Shown piece by piece: positions 1 through 8,779 of a stretch of DNA of 64,000 bases (its first letter is position 1; every line of letters starts with the position of its first letter). Location: the NCBI GenBank assembly GCA_035268885.1, contig DATFKA010000060.1:70682-134681 (forward strand). Reading direction: 5' to 3'. This DNA comes from DATFKA01 sp035268885 (GTDB lineage Bacteria; Bacteroidota; Bacteroidia; Chitinophagales; Saprospiraceae). The position numbers were made by a program, and so were the translations under genes. A model generated the notes under the pieces. The model made no database searches and was not told the DNA's origin. It was given only the letters and a program-made list of their open reading frames with translations.

Positions 1-2
1 TT

Positions 3-1928
3 GATAACCGAGATTATATCGGTACGTATGTAGATGAGGATGGTGTAGAGACGAATCTGCGTCAACGATCTTACCGTCGCCCTTTGGGTGATCGTCAGAA
101 CCCAACTTATAACAACCCAGGATGGACCGTTTTTGAACAATTATCTACCACGGATGTAAATCGTTTTGTTGTCACGCCTCAACTAACGATCACACCAGCC
201 AGCTGGTTGCAAGTGATCCTGCGGGGTAATGCGGACATCTCCGACGACAAACGAGTGTATTTCTTCCCGATCGGTTCGGGTGGCGACCGGAACGTGGGTA
301 TTTTTGCGGAAGATATCATTGGTCGTCAGGAATACAACATGGATGCGATTGCGAAAGGTACCTTTGATCTGACCAGCGATATCGACCTGACGACAACGGT
401 GGGTTGGAGTATCAATGATCGTAACTACCGTCGTAACTCCGGGCGAGTAACGGGTTTTCTGGTCAATGCCAGAAAAGAAACCAGCTCACTGAATACCGCT
501 AATGAAAATACCTCCTTTGAGAACTTCCGTACCTTCCAACGCTCTAACCGTGGTTACGGTGTCCTAAACTTTGGTATTTTCGATGAATTATTCGTCAATC
601 TTTCTGGTGGTCTAGAAGCCTCTTCTACCGTAGAGGGTACTTTCTTCTATCCAGCTGCCGACCTGGCCTGGAATTTCACCAATAGCTTTATTACACCAAG
701 TGAGACTTTCTCCTTTGGTAAACTGCGTCTGGCTTACGGTCAGGTAGGGGTACAACCCGCTCCACACCGGGCCCAGACACTAGCAGAGGGTAGTTTCTCT
801 TACAGTTCCTATAGTGATCCAGTTTCTATTGATTTGTTTGGTGGTGGTTTCCGCCTTGATGATGACCTGGGGAACCCCAATCTACAACCAGAAATCAAAA
901 CAGAATGGGAAATTGGAGCAGACCTGCGCTTCTTCAAAGATAAGTTATCTTACTCGGTTACTTACTATAACAATGAGATCACTGGTATTTTACTGAATAC
1001 CTCGCTGACCCCATCCTCCGGTTTTGATACACAATACGGTAACTTCGGTACGATGGAGAACCAGGGAGTGGAAATGGACCTGACTTATTCGGCCATCAAC
1101 AAAAGAGACCTTAGTCTGGATATTAATGCCAACTGGGCTCGCAACGTCAATGAAGTAACGGCACTGGCGGGTACGAATACGATTGTACTGCCCGGTGGTG
1201 GTGGCTCTGTTTCTTCCAATGCAGTGGTAGGTGAGCAATTAGGAGTACTATTCGGTACGGGTTCCTTGACAAATCCCGATGGAAGCTTTGACCTGGACGA
1301 AAATGGTTTCCCACAGTTAACGTCTTCTCCGGTTGTCCTGGGTGATCCTAACCCGGAATGGCGAGGTGGCCTTGGTTTTAATTTTCGTTGGAAGAAGCTA
1401 GGGCTCAACGTATTGATTGAGCACTCTCAGGGAGGCGCTTTCTCTCCACGAACTCTTTGGGTACTACGCCGCTTTGGTACAACCATGGAGACGGCTAACC
1501 GCATTACGCTGGATCAGACACTAGTAAACTACGACGGTGATGAAATTGCGGCGGGAACAACAGTACGGGGTAATATCAGAGACTTTGGTGCCGGACCAGT
1601 ACTGCTGGATGAGACCTGGTATCGTCACGGTATTGGAGGTGGATTTGGTGACAACCAGGCCTACAACTTCTCTATCAAGGATGCGACCTGGACCAAACTA
1701 CGGGAACTTACCCTGAGCTACCGAATTGACGGCCCGGGATTCCGCGATGCTACACCGCTGCAGGGCATTACTATTTCTGCAACGGGTAGAAATATTATCA
1801 ACATTAACAATATCGATGGTATTGACCCGGAGACCAATGCCGGAGGCGTTGGTAATTCACTGGGACTGGATTATTTCACCAACCCTCAGACTGCTTCATT
1901 CCTCTTCTCTCTTTCAGTTGATTTTTAA
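3..1928 (+). CDS. SusC/RagA-type TonB-dependent outer membrane receptor, 3' part
   Basis: The frame is open from base 3, so the gene starts upstream of the window; the TTG at 84 is internal. What remains (about 640 residues) is the C-terminal beta-barrel of a SusC/RagA receptor. It has alternating aromatic strands, a region like GNPNLQPEIKTEWEIGAD typical of these barrels, and it ends in SLSVDF with the terminal Phe expected of an outer membrane protein. The family forms the TonB-driven channel that imports oligosaccharides, peptides or other polymer fragments together with a SusD lipoprotein, which follows 19 bases downstream. The plug, carboxypeptidase-like domain and signal peptide lie outside the window. 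The substrate cannot be told from the barrel. Confidence 0.95.
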   Translation, partial: DNRDYIGTYVDEDGVETNLRQRSYRRPLGDRQNPTYNNPGWTVFEQLSTTDVNRFVVTPQLTITPASWLQVILRGNADISDDKRVYFFPIGSGGDRNVGIFAEDIIGRQEYNMDAIAKGTFDLTSDIDLTTTVGWSINDRNYRRNSGRVTGFLVNARKETSSLNTANENTSFENFRTFQRSNRGYGVLNFGIFDELFVNLSGGLEASSTVEGTFFYPAADLAWNFTNSFITPSETFSFGKLRLAYGQVGVQPAPHRAQTLAEGSFSYSSYSDPVSIDLFGGGFRLDDDLGNPNLQPEIKTEWEIGADLRFFKDKLSYSVTYYNNEITGILLNTSLTPSSGFDTQYGNFGTMENQGVEMDLTYSAINKRDLSLDINANWARNVNEVTALAGTNTIVLPGGGGSVSSNAVVGEQLGVLFGTGSLTNPDGSFDLDENGFPQLTSSPVVLGDPNPEWRGGLGFNFRWKKLGLNVLIEHSQGGAFSPRTLWVLRRFGTTMETANRITLDQTLVNYDGDEIAAGTTVRGNIRDFGAGPVLLDETWYRHGIGGGFGDNQAYNFSIKDATWTKLRELTLSYRIDGPGFRDATPLQGITISATGRNIININNIDGIDPETNAGGVGNSLGLDYFTNPQTASFLFSLSVDF

Positions 1929-1947
1929 TAAAAATGTAAAATAAGTC

Positions 1948-3363
1948 ATGATAAAATATATTAAAACGTTACTCCTCTCTTCCCTCCTGTTCTTCACCGC
2001 TTGTGAAGGACTGGTAGAAGGGATAAACGACAATCCAAATGACATCCTGATTTCGGATATTGATGCCCGTCTCTTCCTGACTGGAGCTATGTTGGCCAAC
2101 GCTCAGGCACAGGTCGGACACTTAAATCGGATAGCTGGTATGTATTCAGGCCAACTAGTTGGCTATACTTCTTTATACTCGAACATATACGGTTTCTCTC
2201 TTTCTACGGTGGAATCTAATGGAGTTTGGAGCCGAGTCTACGTAGGTACTATTCCCAACGTTCGACACATCCGCAGCCAGGTACCGGAGGACAACTTACT
2301 AGTAGGTATAACCAAAGTGATCGAAGCCAATGCAATTGGCTCCGCTGCACTGATCTTTGGAGATGTTCCTTACACCGAGGTGAATAACCCCGAGATTGAA
2401 GACCCGAAATTTGATGATCAGATTTCTGTAATCAATGCGGCAATCGATCTTCTGGACGAAGCAATTTCTGATTTAGCGGGTGCTTCTTCCCGTACTCTAT
2501 CCGAAGATATTTACTTCGAAGGCGATGCGAACAAATGGACCGAAGCAGCCTATACGCTCAAAGCGCGTTACCTGCTAAATCTACGTGATTATGCGGGTGC
2601 TTACTCAGCTGCGCTGAATGGTATCAGCTCCGAAGCAGGCTCTATGAAGTATATTCCACGGGGTAGTCCGGATATTGCGGAAGGCGACAAAAATATGTTC
2701 TGGACCATTATTTCTGGTTCCCGGACGGGTGACATTGGTAACAAAGGCAGTTTTTTACTGAATTTGGTGGATCCTACCAACCCTGATTCCAGAAACAATG
2801 CTAAGACGGATGAGACCGCTCGCCATGGTTACTACACCATCGAAGACCAATCAGCGGCAAGTAATGAGGGGATCATCCAACAGTTTGAGCCGCAAAACAT
2901 GGTCACTTACGCGGAGAATCAGTTGATTCTGGCTGAAACGGCCGCTAGAACGACTGACTTTGGCACTGCACTTGGTCACCTGAACGATTTGCGGGCCTGG
3001 TTAAACACCGGTAGTGGCGTTAATGCCAATTTTCAGGACCAGCCTTATCTATACGAAGCCTATACCGCTGATGATTTTACAGATGGGGGGATAGAAAACA
3101 CGGATGGGATTGATCCTACCGATGCCCTGCTAAGAGAAATCTTTGAAGAGCGTTACGTTTCCGGTTTTGGTATGTACCTGCCATTCAATGATACGCGGCG
3201 CTTACGCGTATCCGATCCCAATCTAGATGTACCCTTTACCATGAATAATGGTCCGACGCCTCCCTACGCAGAGCGTCTACCCTACTCCTTTGATGAGATT
3301 AACTCTAATGAAAATGCACCCGAAGATCCGGGTATTTTTGCGAAGACACCCGTTAATCAATAA
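1948..3363 (+). CDS. SusD/RagB family nutrient-binding outer membrane lipoprotein
   Basis: A 471-residue lipoprotein with a signal peptide ending in the lipobox FTAC (Cys about residue 19), followed by an EGIND-NPND segment common in the SusD-like_2 group. The body is helical (TPR-like), with the QAQVGHLNRIAG region and a C-terminal ILREIFEERYVSGFGM-like helix as in SusD proteins. It would sit on the outer face of the outer membrane as the lid of the SusC receptor encoded just upstream, capturing the ligand. The two genes form a canonical pair, and no glycoside hydrolase or protease lies next to them in the window, so the substrate is unknown. The transcript ends at the terminator at 3386. 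Confidence 0.93.
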   Translation: MIKYIKTLLLSSLLFFTACEGLVEGINDNPNDILISDIDARLFLTGAMLANAQAQVGHLNRIAGMYSGQLVGYTSLYSNIYGFSLSTVESNGVWSRVYVGTIPNVRHIRSQVPEDNLLVGITKVIEANAIGSAALIFGDVPYTEVNNPEIEDPKFDDQISVINAAIDLLDEAISDLAGASSRTLSEDIYFEGDANKWTEAAYTLKARYLLNLRDYAGAYSAALNGISSEAGSMKYIPRGSPDIAEGDKNMFWTIISGSRTGDIGNKGSFLLNLVDPTNPDSRNNAKTDETARHGYYTIEDQSAASNEGIIQQFEPQNMVTYAENQLILAETAARTTDFGTALGHLNDLRAWLNTGSGVNANFQDQPYLYEAYTADDFTDGGIENTDGIDPTDALLREIFEERYVSGFGMYLPFNDTRRLRVSDPNLDVPFTMNNGPTPPYAERLPYSFDEINSNENAPEDPGIFAKTPVNQ

Positions 3364-3385
3364 TACCGGAATTTTGCAAAATAGA

Positions 3386-3427
3386 AAAGCGGTTGCAGGA
3401 TAAGTCCTGCAACCGCTTTCTTTTTTT
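3386..3427. terminator. Strong bidirectional rho-independent terminator
   Basis: Perfect 15-bp stem (AAAGCGGTTGCAGGA at 3386-3400, complement at 3405-3419) with a 4-base loop, followed by C and seven T on the + strand; the opposite side has an A-rich flank. It lies between the convergent SusD gene and the Gfo/Idh/MocA gene and probably serves both. Confidence 0.9.
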
Positions 3428-3443
3428 ACGAAAGTACCCTAAA

Positions 3444-4781
3444 CTAAACCACCTTGGTCACACCGGGTACGGGTACCGGATAAGTGCCATCTGGCTTGGG
3501 TAGTATTTTAGGTTTAGCCGTCCAGCTAAACTCTTCGGGTAATAAATCCACCTTAGAGTTGATAGCTTCTTCCCAGGTCACCACCTGTCCGGAGTAAGTG
3601 GCCATCCGCCCCAAAATCGCCGTCATGGTACTCTTGGCGCCGTGCTCGGCATCGGCAAATTTATATTCACCCTTGGCGATTGCTTCGAACAGCTCGTTGT
3701 GCTCCACTTGATAAGGATTCGGATCTTTTTTATCATTATACCGCATCAGCGTATATCCACTGTTGGTTTTTAATACGCCTGGTTTGGGAGCCGACCCGTT
3801 CGTGCCCTGGAACGACTCTGTCACCCGACTAGCAGTTCCTTTCCAGTGGCGACACTGGCTAAACATCTTGGCACCATCCTCGTATTCAAATTCTACGAAG
3901 TGGTGATCAAAGATCTCCCCGTGGTCCTTGCCGGTACGCATGTGGCGTCCGCCCATTCCGTAAGCTTTCGTTGGGTAGGCATCCTTCACCCAGTTCGACA
4001 CGTCAATGTTGTGAATGTGTTGCTCGTTGATATGATCACCACAGAGCCAGTTAAAGTAGTACCAGTTCCGCATTTGATATTCCATCTCCGTTTGTCCTTC
4101 TTCGCGCGGACGCACCCAGACGCCGCCACTGTTCCAGTAGACGTGCGAGGTGACAATGTCCCCGATTGCCCCTTCGTGCATGGCTTCTACCCAATTTGTA
4201 TATATTTTCTGGTAGCGCCGCTGCAGGCCAACTACTACGTTGAGTTTTTTCTTTTTGGCCTCTGCCGCTGCCGCTAAAACCTTGCGTACCCCGGGGGCAT
4301 CTACGGCCATGGGCTTTTCGGTGAAGATATGCTTACCCGCCTTTACCGCTGCTTCAAAGTGTATGGGTCTGAATCCAGGCGGGGTGGTCAGGATAATGAC
4401 GTCGACCAGGGGGATTACTTTTTTATAACCGTCAAAACCGACAAACTTATGTTCTTCAGCAACGTCAATTCGTTCGCTAACGTCTACGGCTTCGCCAGAA
4501 GACCAATCCGTAAACTCTCCATCGTTGATATAATCGTAGCATTTATCCAGACGATCCTTAAAAGCATCGGCCATGGCCACCAATTTCACATTTTGACCGG
4601 AGTTCAGCGCCTGCACGATGGCTCCGGTTCCGCGGCCTCCGCAGCCAATCAGTCCCACTTTGATGGTATCATCCACGGAGTTATGTGCTTTGGCTGCCAG
4701 AGGCCCGGAAAGCATAATGCCGCCGGCTGCTAAAGAGGAAGCCTTAACAAAAGTTCTTCTATTTATCTGTTCTTTTTTCAT
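3444..4781 (-). CDS. Gfo/Idh/MocA family oxidoreductase, Tat-exported
   Basis: 445 residues. The N-terminus NRRTFVKASSLAAGG is a twin-arginine signal, so the folded, NAD(P)-loaded enzyme is probably periplasmic. The Rossmann motif GLIGCGGRGTGA lies at about residues 43-54, the family EKP motif (HIFTEKPMAVDAPG) at about 155, and the catalytic-side HNIDVSNW at about 260. Family members oxidise, reduce or isomerise sugars and polyols; the exact substrate is not predictable. It lies 24 bases downstream of a secreted SUMF1-like gene on the same strand, so the two are probably cotranscribed. A second Tat-exported relative (GH109 type) is at 55629. Confidence 0.9.
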   Translation of the reverse strand: MKKEQINRRTFVKASSLAAGGIMLSGPLAAKAHNSVDDTIKVGLIGCGGRGTGAIVQALNSGQNVKLVAMADAFKDRLDKCYDYINDGEFTDWSSGEAVDVSERIDVAEEHKFVGFDGYKKVIPLVDVIILTTPPGFRPIHFEAAVKAGKHIFTEKPMAVDAPGVRKVLAAAAEAKKKKLNVVVGLQRRYQKIYTNWVEAMHEGAIGDIVTSHVYWNSGGVWVRPREEGQTEMEYQMRNWYYFNWLCGDHINEQHIHNIDVSNWVKDAYPTKAYGMGGRHMRTGKDHGEIFDHHFVEFEYEDGAKMFSQCRHWKGTASRVTESFQGTNGSAPKPGVLKTNSGYTLMRYNDKKDPNPYQVEHNELFEAIAKGEYKFADAEHGAKSTMTAILGRMATYSGQVVTWEEAINSKVDLLPEEFSWTAKPKILPKPDGTYPVPVPGVTKVV

Positions 4782-4805
4782 CGTAAGTATATTTTGGTTA
4801 GGAAA

Positions 4806-5753
4806 TTAATTAGCTACTGCTTTTATAAAATAGGCTTCCACCTGCTCAGGAGTGAACTCACCAATGGGTCGTACGACACGAAAACCTACAAAGGGGGAAT
4901 CGGGATTCCACCAAACACTTTTGGGAATTTGTGGGTCGCGGGCCTGCCAGGCGGGATTGGAGGGAATACGTGAAGTGCAAGTGCAATCCTCAGCAAGATC
5001 ATCGTAAGCACCACCGCGTACGGCGCGACGGTATTTTCCCTTTGGTTGGGTCTGCAGGGCCTGGGGTTGACTTTCGTCAAAAATAGCGGGTAAGTCTTTC
5101 TCAAATTGATCGGCCGTGTATTCAGAGACATTGCCTAGCATATCGTAAAGGCCGAAAGCATTGGGCGCTTTTTGCCCTACCTTCTGGTATTTTTCGCCAG
5201 AATTATCCCAGTACCAGGCGTATTCTTCCAAATCATCAGGATCCTCACCAAAGTAATAGGTACTCGCACTGCCAGCCCGGCAGGCGTATTCCCATTCAGC
5301 TTCGGTAGGCAGTCGGTAAAACTTTCCTGTCTTTATGTACAGCCAGGCACAGTAACGCAGGGCGGCCTGCTGGGTCATACTTACGGCTGGATAGCCTCCT
5401 CTATTCCCCATACCCTCCGTAAAATCTAAATAAGGCGGCGAGGGACGGGTAATGGCATCGGCAGCATAGTCTTCCATCCAGACGCTGGTATCTGCATCAA
5501 AGTCTTTTTCCCGATAAGGGAGATACTGATCAAAGGTAATCTCGTGTACCGACATATAGAAAGCGGGCATCTCAATCGGCTCGGATTGCTGCGTGTCATC
5601 GCTACCCAGCTGAAAAGTCCCCTTCGGCACTTTAATCATTTCAATACTGAATTCAGTACCGGGTATTTCTTCCAGATACTTTTCCTGGGCCATGACCTGG
5701 CTCTCTCCACAAAAAGCAAGTATTAAGCAGAATAATAGAAATGGCCTGTTCAT
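4806..5753 (-). CDS. Secreted SUMF1/FGE-sulfatase-domain protein
   Basis: 315 residues with a signal peptide (MNRPFLLFCLILAFCG, cleavage after about VMAQ). The rest is a formylglycine-generating-enzyme-like fold: IKVPKGTFQLGS near the N-terminus, RLPTEAEWEYACRAG at about 150, GLYDMLGNVSEYTAD at about 200, RRAVRGGAYDD at about 240 and a C-terminal FVGFRVVRPI. True FGEs carry two catalytic cysteines spaced about five residues apart after RGGSW; here the region reads EDCTCTSR, a C-x-C, so sulfatase activation is doubtful. No sulfatase gene is in the window. It is more likely a structural or ligand-binding member. It is probably transcribed together with the following Gfo/Idh/MocA gene. Confidence 0.85.
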   Translation of the reverse strand: MNRPFLLFCLILAFCGESQVMAQEKYLEEIPGTEFSIEMIKVPKGTFQLGSDDTQQSEPIEMPAFYMSVHEITFDQYLPYREKDFDADTSVWMEDYAADAITRPSPPYLDFTEGMGNRGGYPAVSMTQQAALRYCAWLYIKTGKFYRLPTEAEWEYACRAGSASTYYFGEDPDDLEEYAWYWDNSGEKYQKVGQKAPNAFGLYDMLGNVSEYTADQFEKDLPAIFDESQPQALQTQPKGKYRRAVRGGAYDDLAEDCTCTSRIPSNPAWQARDPQIPKSVWWNPDSPFVGFRVVRPIGEFTPEQVEAYFIKAVAN

Positions 5754-5833
5754 TTGTTTTGCTTCAATTTAGATTGACAAAATAAAAATTTATTTCGAAG
5801 AAGCTAAGGAAGACAGACAAAACCTGATTGCTT

Positions 5834-6529
5834 TTAATGGCAGCTGGGTGTCGTATTAGCTACTTCCCAGAAACGGACCGTATCCGGTATCTCAAATTGT
5901 AAGCCCCGGTAAAGGAATAACAAGGCAAATAATACGAGGAAGACAGGAATTAGTTTGCGGATCTGTCCACGCCATCTCACCGGGATAAACTGTCCGAATA
6001 ACGCCGTTAAAAGTAATAAGGGTAAGGTCCCTGCTCCAAATAGCGCCATGTAAGCCGCACCCTGTAAAGCACTCCCGACGCCCACCGCACCAATGATGGC
6101 TAGGTAAACCAGACCACAGGGTAGTAAACCATTGAGCATCCCCAGGCCAAATAGCGTTTCCCGTTTATTGGTCTGCAGTAGCTGGGCCATTTTCATTTTT
6201 ACCCAGGTATTTAGCCGGTGAACGGGTTCAAAAGATAAGAACCTGGACTCCAGATTGATCGAAAACAAGGCAGCCAGCAGCATGAGCACACCCAGCGCAA
6301 GGCTAAAGTAGACCTGCATACCCGCCATGGTAATCGTTTGGCCCAGAAAGCCGATGGCAATCCCCAGGCTTGCGTAGGTCAGGATACGCCCAGTGTTGTA
6401 CAACAGTATGTTACCTACCGTTTGCCATCGGCTGGTAGATTGAAAAGGTAAAGCCAGCGCGATGGGACCACACATCCCCACACAGTGTAAGCTACCTACT
6501 ATTCCCACTACAAATGCACTCCAGATCAT
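5834..6529 (-). CDS. Sulfite exporter TauE/SafE-family membrane protein of the cbb3 cluster
   Basis: 231 residues with about six hydrophobic helices. The first helix contains GSLHCVGMCGPIALALP and a later one LNGLLPCGLVYLAI. This HCxGMCG plus PCG pattern marks the UreH/DsbD-like branch of TauE/SafE proteins that sits at the end of cbb3 loci in Bacteroidota. The start overlaps the ccoH stop by four bases (ATGA), which indicates translational coupling. A role in copper or thiol handling during oxidase assembly is an inference from the conserved Cys and the context; sulfite export is unlikely to be the job here. Confidence 0.85.
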   Translation of the reverse strand: MIWSAFVVGIVGSLHCVGMCGPIALALPFQSTSRWQTVGNILLYNTGRILTYASLGIAIGFLGQTITMAGMQVYFSLALGVLMLLAALFSINLESRFLSFEPVHRLNTWVKMKMAQLLQTNKRETLFGLGMLNGLLPCGLVYLAIIGAVGVGSALQGAAYMALFGAGTLPLLLLTALFGQFIPVRWRGQIRKLIPVFLVLFALLFLYRGLQFEIPDTVRFWEVANTTPSCH

Positions 6530-6966
6530 AATACGATGACTTCTTCTTTATAAAAGGCTTTCCCGTCGGCTTCCCAGTCTACCTTCACCCGCCAAAGTCC
6601 TTTTTTTAGCTTGGTGGTAGAGATCAGCTGCTGATGGGCCTCGTCCGTCCGCACTTTTTCTTCAAAATCCAAATGACTGGCCGAAGGGTTAAAAAACTGA
6701 ATGGTGCCGGTGGGCTGCCCTACTTCGGCCGGAAAGACCAGTCGGACGGCTTCTTTTTGCGGAAGCTCCGTAATCTGTAAATCTTTCGCGAGCCTGGTGG
6801 CATTCAGCAGCTTATCGTAATGCTCCTGGTAGCTAATATCCTTGGCGTAATAATCCTTCGCGACCAGACTATGATCGTAAGTTGTCGATTTCCAGACGGT
6901 GTATAGCAATGCACCGACGAAGATGATGTAAAAGATTGCAATGCCCCATCCCCAATTAATTTTCAT
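6526..6966 (-). CDS. ccoH: FixH/CcoH-like cbb3 oxidase assembly protein
   Basis: 146 residues: one N-terminal membrane helix (IAIFYIIFVGALLYTVW, about 8-24), then a periplasmic domain starting YDHSLVAKDYYAKDISYQ, the signature of FixH proteins, and a beta-rich remainder. FixH/CcoH is needed for late assembly or stability of cbb3 oxidase. The gene lies between ccoG and the TauE/SafE-like gene, as in other Bacteroidota cbb3 clusters, and its stop overlaps the next start. Confidence 0.88.
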   Translation of the reverse strand: MKINWGWGIAIFYIIFVGALLYTVWKSTTYDHSLVAKDYYAKDISYQEHYDKLLNATRLAKDLQITELPQKEAVRLVFPAEVGQPTGTIQFFNPSASHLDFEEKVRTDEAHQQLISTTKLKKGLWRVKVDWEADGKAFYKEEVIVL

Positions 6967-7009
6967 CGTATTTATTTTTGTTGTTGTTGATAATCTCTTT
7001 TTCTAAAAG

Positions 7010-7088
7010 GCTGCAAGCGGCACTCCGAAGAGGCTACTTGCAGCTAAAGCAACAACAACAGTAGGTGCGGATCTACGTCCGCAGCTAC
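7010..7088. other. Two intergenic hairpins between ccoG and ccoH
   Basis: The 134-base gap holds two inverted repeats. The first pairs GCTGCAAG (7010-7017) with CTTGCAGC (7037-7044). The second, 7061-7088, pairs 11 of 12 positions (GTAG/CTAC plus TGCGGA/TCCGCA around a 6-base loop). Neither is followed by a T run on the minus strand, so they are better seen as mRNA processing or stability elements than as terminators. Confidence 0.5.
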
Positions 7089-7100
7089 TATTGTTCGCTT

Positions 7101-8648
7101 TTATTGTACAGGACCCAGAAAATTGGTCTTCACCCTGGTAATCTGTTCTCCATTTGAGAAGACACCAAGCTTTAGTTTGGTTTTTTGGCCATCCAGATCC
7201 GCTTTATCCAGTGTAATAAACAGGGCACCTTCTGAAATTTTCCCTCCCTGGGTGACCGGTTCTTTCCCTACCCACTGAATCTCTCCCTCGTGACTCAGCA
7301 AGCGAAATTCTATGGGAAAAGAATCATCGGTTTTGTTAATTATCTGATAGTTATATAAATTCTTCAGTTTGGTATCGTCGTTCTCCACCGGAAAAAACAA
7401 CGTACCCGGTGTACGTAACAGTAAGGTCTCCACGTTCGTGCGGCTGTTCAGCAGAACACCATTTACCACTAGCAAAACGCCCAATAGTATGGTATAGGCA
7501 ATTACCCGTGGAGTGAAGAGCTTTTTACGCCCCTCGACAACACCATTATAGCTGTCATAGCGGATTAATCCGCGATCGCGACCAACTTTGTCCATCACTT
7601 CATCACAGGCATCCATACAGGCCGTACAGTTGATACATTCCAGCTGCGTACCTTCCCTAATATCAATTCCGGTCGGGCAAACGTGGATACATAGTTTACA
7701 ATCAATGCAATCGCCCAGACTTTTCTGGGTCCGTTCAATGGGATTGGCACCATTAGGTAGTGGCTCGGCTACTGCCGTTGCTGTCTCCTGGGTAGCCTGT
7801 TTTACACTGTTTTGGATGCCGGAAACGGGGTTATCCTTCTGGGGTTTGGTTTTTCGGTCTTTACGTATTTTCCCTCTTGGCTCACCACGGACCATATCGT
7901 AATGGACCACAATGGAGTTGGAATCCAGTAGTACTCCTTGCAGTCTTCCGTAGGGACAAATGGCGACACATACCTGCTCTCGCAAGTAAGAAAAGACAAA
8001 ATAAAAGGCCGCAGAAAATATCAGCATGGCGATAAAGCCACCCATATTTTGCTGCACCGGTTCGGTAGCAATCTCAATGACCTCATCCACACCTATGATA
8101 TAGGCCAGGAAAGTATTGGCTACGAGTACCGCTATGGCAAAAAAGATAACTTGCTTCAGCCCTTTTTTAAATAGCTTTTTGGTCGTCCAGGGTGCCTTAG
8201 CCAGGCGGCGCTGGGCATTGGCATCCCCTTCGAGCCAGTATTCAATTTTACGGAAGACCATTTCCATAAAAATGGTCTGAGGGCATACCCATCCACAGAA
8301 CAGGCGCCCCCATACGACTGTAAAGAGGACGATAAAGATGATCAGGGTAAGCATGGCTAAAACGAACAGATGAAAATCCTGTGGCATAAAAGTAATGCCA
8401 AACAAGATAAACTTGCGCTCTAACACATTAAACAGGAAGATTGGATCCCCCCCCACCTTGATAAAAGGCGTCAAAAAAAGAAAGGCCAGCAGCACATAGC
8501 TGACATAGGAACGCCAGTTGTAAAAGCGCCCTTTGGGTTTTTTGGGATAAATCCAGAGGCGTTTACCACTATCGTCGACCGTGGCAATTTTATCTCTAAA
8601 TTGCTCCGTGTCATTAAATTCTTGCTGTTGTTGTTTAGAGGAATCCAT
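7101..8648 (-). CDS. ccoG: Cytochrome c oxidase accessory protein CcoG (RdxA/FixG), polyferredoxin
   Basis: 515 residues. Several membrane helices carry GRLFCGWVCPQTIFMEMVF at about 112-130 and REQVCVAICPYGRLQGVLL at about 225. A bacterial ferredoxin domain at about 315-350 has CIDCKLCIHVCPTGIDI and CINCTACMDACDEVM, enough Cys for two 4Fe-4S clusters. A C-terminal Ig-like periplasmic domain follows a final helix. CcoG is the membrane cupric reductase or electron-transfer factor that supports copper insertion into CcoN. It is preceded by ccoP and followed by ccoH on the same strand. The length is slightly above the usual 470-480. Confidence 0.95.
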   Translation of the reverse strand: MDSSKQQQQEFNDTEQFRDKIATVDDSGKRLWIYPKKPKGRFYNWRSYVSYVLLAFLFLTPFIKVGGDPIFLFNVLERKFILFGITFMPQDFHLFVLAMLTLIIFIVLFTVVWGRLFCGWVCPQTIFMEMVFRKIEYWLEGDANAQRRLAKAPWTTKKLFKKGLKQVIFFAIAVLVANTFLAYIIGVDEVIEIATEPVQQNMGGFIAMLIFSAAFYFVFSYLREQVCVAICPYGRLQGVLLDSNSIVVHYDMVRGEPRGKIRKDRKTKPQKDNPVSGIQNSVKQATQETATAVAEPLPNGANPIERTQKSLGDCIDCKLCIHVCPTGIDIREGTQLECINCTACMDACDEVMDKVGRDRGLIRYDSYNGVVEGRKKLFTPRVIAYTILLGVLLVVNGVLLNSRTNVETLLLRTPGTLFFPVENDDTKLKNLYNYQIINKTDDSFPIEFRLLSHEGEIQWVGKEPVTQGGKISEGALFITLDKADLDGQKTKLKLGVFSNGEQITRVKTNFLGPVQ

Positions 8649-8703
8649 AACTGTATTTTTTTTTATTTCCTATTGGATTCTCGGATTCATTGCTTTTCAA
8701 AGG

Positions 8704-8730
8704 GCATCACTGCCCCATCGGCAGTGATGC
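8704..8730. other. Perfect 11-bp hairpin between ccoP and ccoG
   Basis: GCATCACTGCC (8704-8714) pairs exactly with 8720-8730 around a 5-base loop. The minus-strand flank after it is CCCTTTGAAAAG, not a U tract, so termination is unlikely. It may mark the 3' end of a processed ccoNOQP message. Confidence 0.6.
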
Positions 8731-8779
8731 TAGATTGAATGTATTGATCCGCCGAAGCGAACTTCTTTCAATAGTTCTT

